A stretch of DNA of 6,113 nt. Source: Candidatus Gallibacteroides avistercoris. GTDB lineage: Bacteria > Bacteroidota > Bacteroidia > Bacteroidales > CHK158-818. Under the pieces are notes generated by a model. That model was not told where the DNA came from and did not search any database. It was given only the letters and a program-made list of their open reading frames with translations. The stretch lies in assembly GCA_018714665.1 (NCBI GenBank), contig DVNA01000063.1, forward strand, positions 1-6,113. Reading direction: 5' to 3'. Within the stretch, counting starts at the first letter, position 1. Every line of letters starts with the position of its first letter. Below, piece by piece: positions 5,821 to 6,113 of this stretch. Position numbers and translations under genes: made by a program.

Positions 5821-6113
5821 TTACTGCATCTCGCCCGAGAAACCGCGCTGTTTATCGCGATAGAGCTGGTAGCGGTATATCAGGCACGTCAAGACGAAAT
5901 AGGCTCCGGTCTGTATCCACAACGCCAAGTAGGCATCTTTCACCTCGTATATCTCCGACCCTCCGGTACTCATCTTCACAAAACCTTCCACGCCAAAGGT
6001 CGATGGAATCAAATAACCGATGTAACGCCACACCGGTGGCATGGCATACGTAGGCCACGTAATACCCGAGATAAAGAGAAATACCAACGAGGAGAAGACA
6101 AAAAGCAGGAATG
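5821..6113 (-). CDS. ABC-2 type transporter permease, C-terminal fragment
   Basis: The last 96 codons of a membrane protein that enters from the right edge; its start lies outside the window. Visible are a hydrophobic helix (FLLFVFSSLVFLFISG), then TWPTYAMPP, a re-entrant-like block with LIPSTFGVEGF, and a last helix (about WIQTGAYFVLTCLIYRY), ending in a short charged cytoplasmic tail. The SGxTWPxxxMP and LIPST...GF pattern is typical of the C-terminal end of ABC-2 permeases of the YhhJ/YbhS/YbhR type (ABC2_membrane_3 family), which work with a cytoplasmic ATPase and often an HlyD-like membrane-fusion protein in export. The substrate cannot be inferred. The TAA at 5823-5821 is followed by an intrinsic terminator, so this is probably the last gene of its own operon and has no evident functional link with nqr. 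Family call fairly sure; specific role unknown. Confidence 0.8.
   Translation of the reverse strand, partial: FLLFVFSSLVFLFISGITWPTYAMPPVWRYIGYLIPSTFGVEGFVKMSTGGSEIYEVKDAYLALWIQTGAYFVLTCLIYRYQLYRDKQRGFSGEMQ

Noticed and set aside
5805..6053. Plus-strand open frame opposite the ABC permease fragment
   Set aside because: Arg/Ser-rich shadow of the permease gene; the minus-strand frame has clear membrane helices and family motifs.
1..6113. CRISPR arrays, tRNA/rRNA genes, insertion sequences, attachment sites
   Set aside because: No repeat arrays, cloverleaf-like segments, transposase-like frames or terminal inverted repeats were seen. Almost all sequence is accounted for by the nqr genes, the permease fragment and one intergenic region.

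Overview
The window looks like part of a Bacteroidales chromosome (Bacteroides/Parabacteroides/Barnesiella-like; genus not resolvable by eye). The reasons are a Bacteroidetes-type promoter (TAnnTTTG -7 box), A-rich leaders that mostly lack Shine-Dalgarno sequences, moderate GC content, and the protein sequences. All recognisable genes lie on the minus strand.

From about 5607 down to the left edge is one operon for the Na+-translocating NADH:quinone oxidoreductase (Na+-NQR), in the canonical order nqrA-nqrB-nqrC-nqrD-nqrE-nqrF. NqrA to NqrE are complete. NqrF is cut by the left edge after 318 codons. Gaps between genes are 13 to 34 nt and I saw no internal terminators, so co-transcription is likely. 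The cofactor ligands can be read directly: NqrF C71/C77/C80/C112 for the [2Fe-2S] cluster, the NqrF RxYS flavin motif, the NqrD C28/C111 and NqrE C25/C125 pairs for the intramembrane Fe-S centre, and covalent FMN threonines NqrB T220 and NqrC T207. In the known enzyme, electrons pass from NADH through NqrF FAD and 2Fe-2S, the NqrD/E centre, FMN on NqrC, FMN on NqrB and riboflavin to quinone (menaquinone in this group), driving Na+ export. The acidic residues implicated in Na+ transport are kept (NqrB E116 and D382, NqrD D132, NqrE E100).

The 5569-5820 intergenic stretch holds the likely nqr promoter, an AT-rich 24-bp near-palindrome about 60 nt upstream of the predicted transcript start, a 10-bp direct repeat at 20-bp spacing, and an intrinsic terminator for the upstream gene. 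That gene (5821 to the right edge) is the C-terminal part of an ABC-2-type transporter permease. The terminator separates it from the nqr operon.

This is a conventional respiratory operon and I see no undescribed system. The points worth a second look are local: a TTG start for nqrB, substitutions at the NqrB inhibitor/quinone-site glycine and in the flavinylation motifs, and the candidate regulatory DNA ahead of nqrA.
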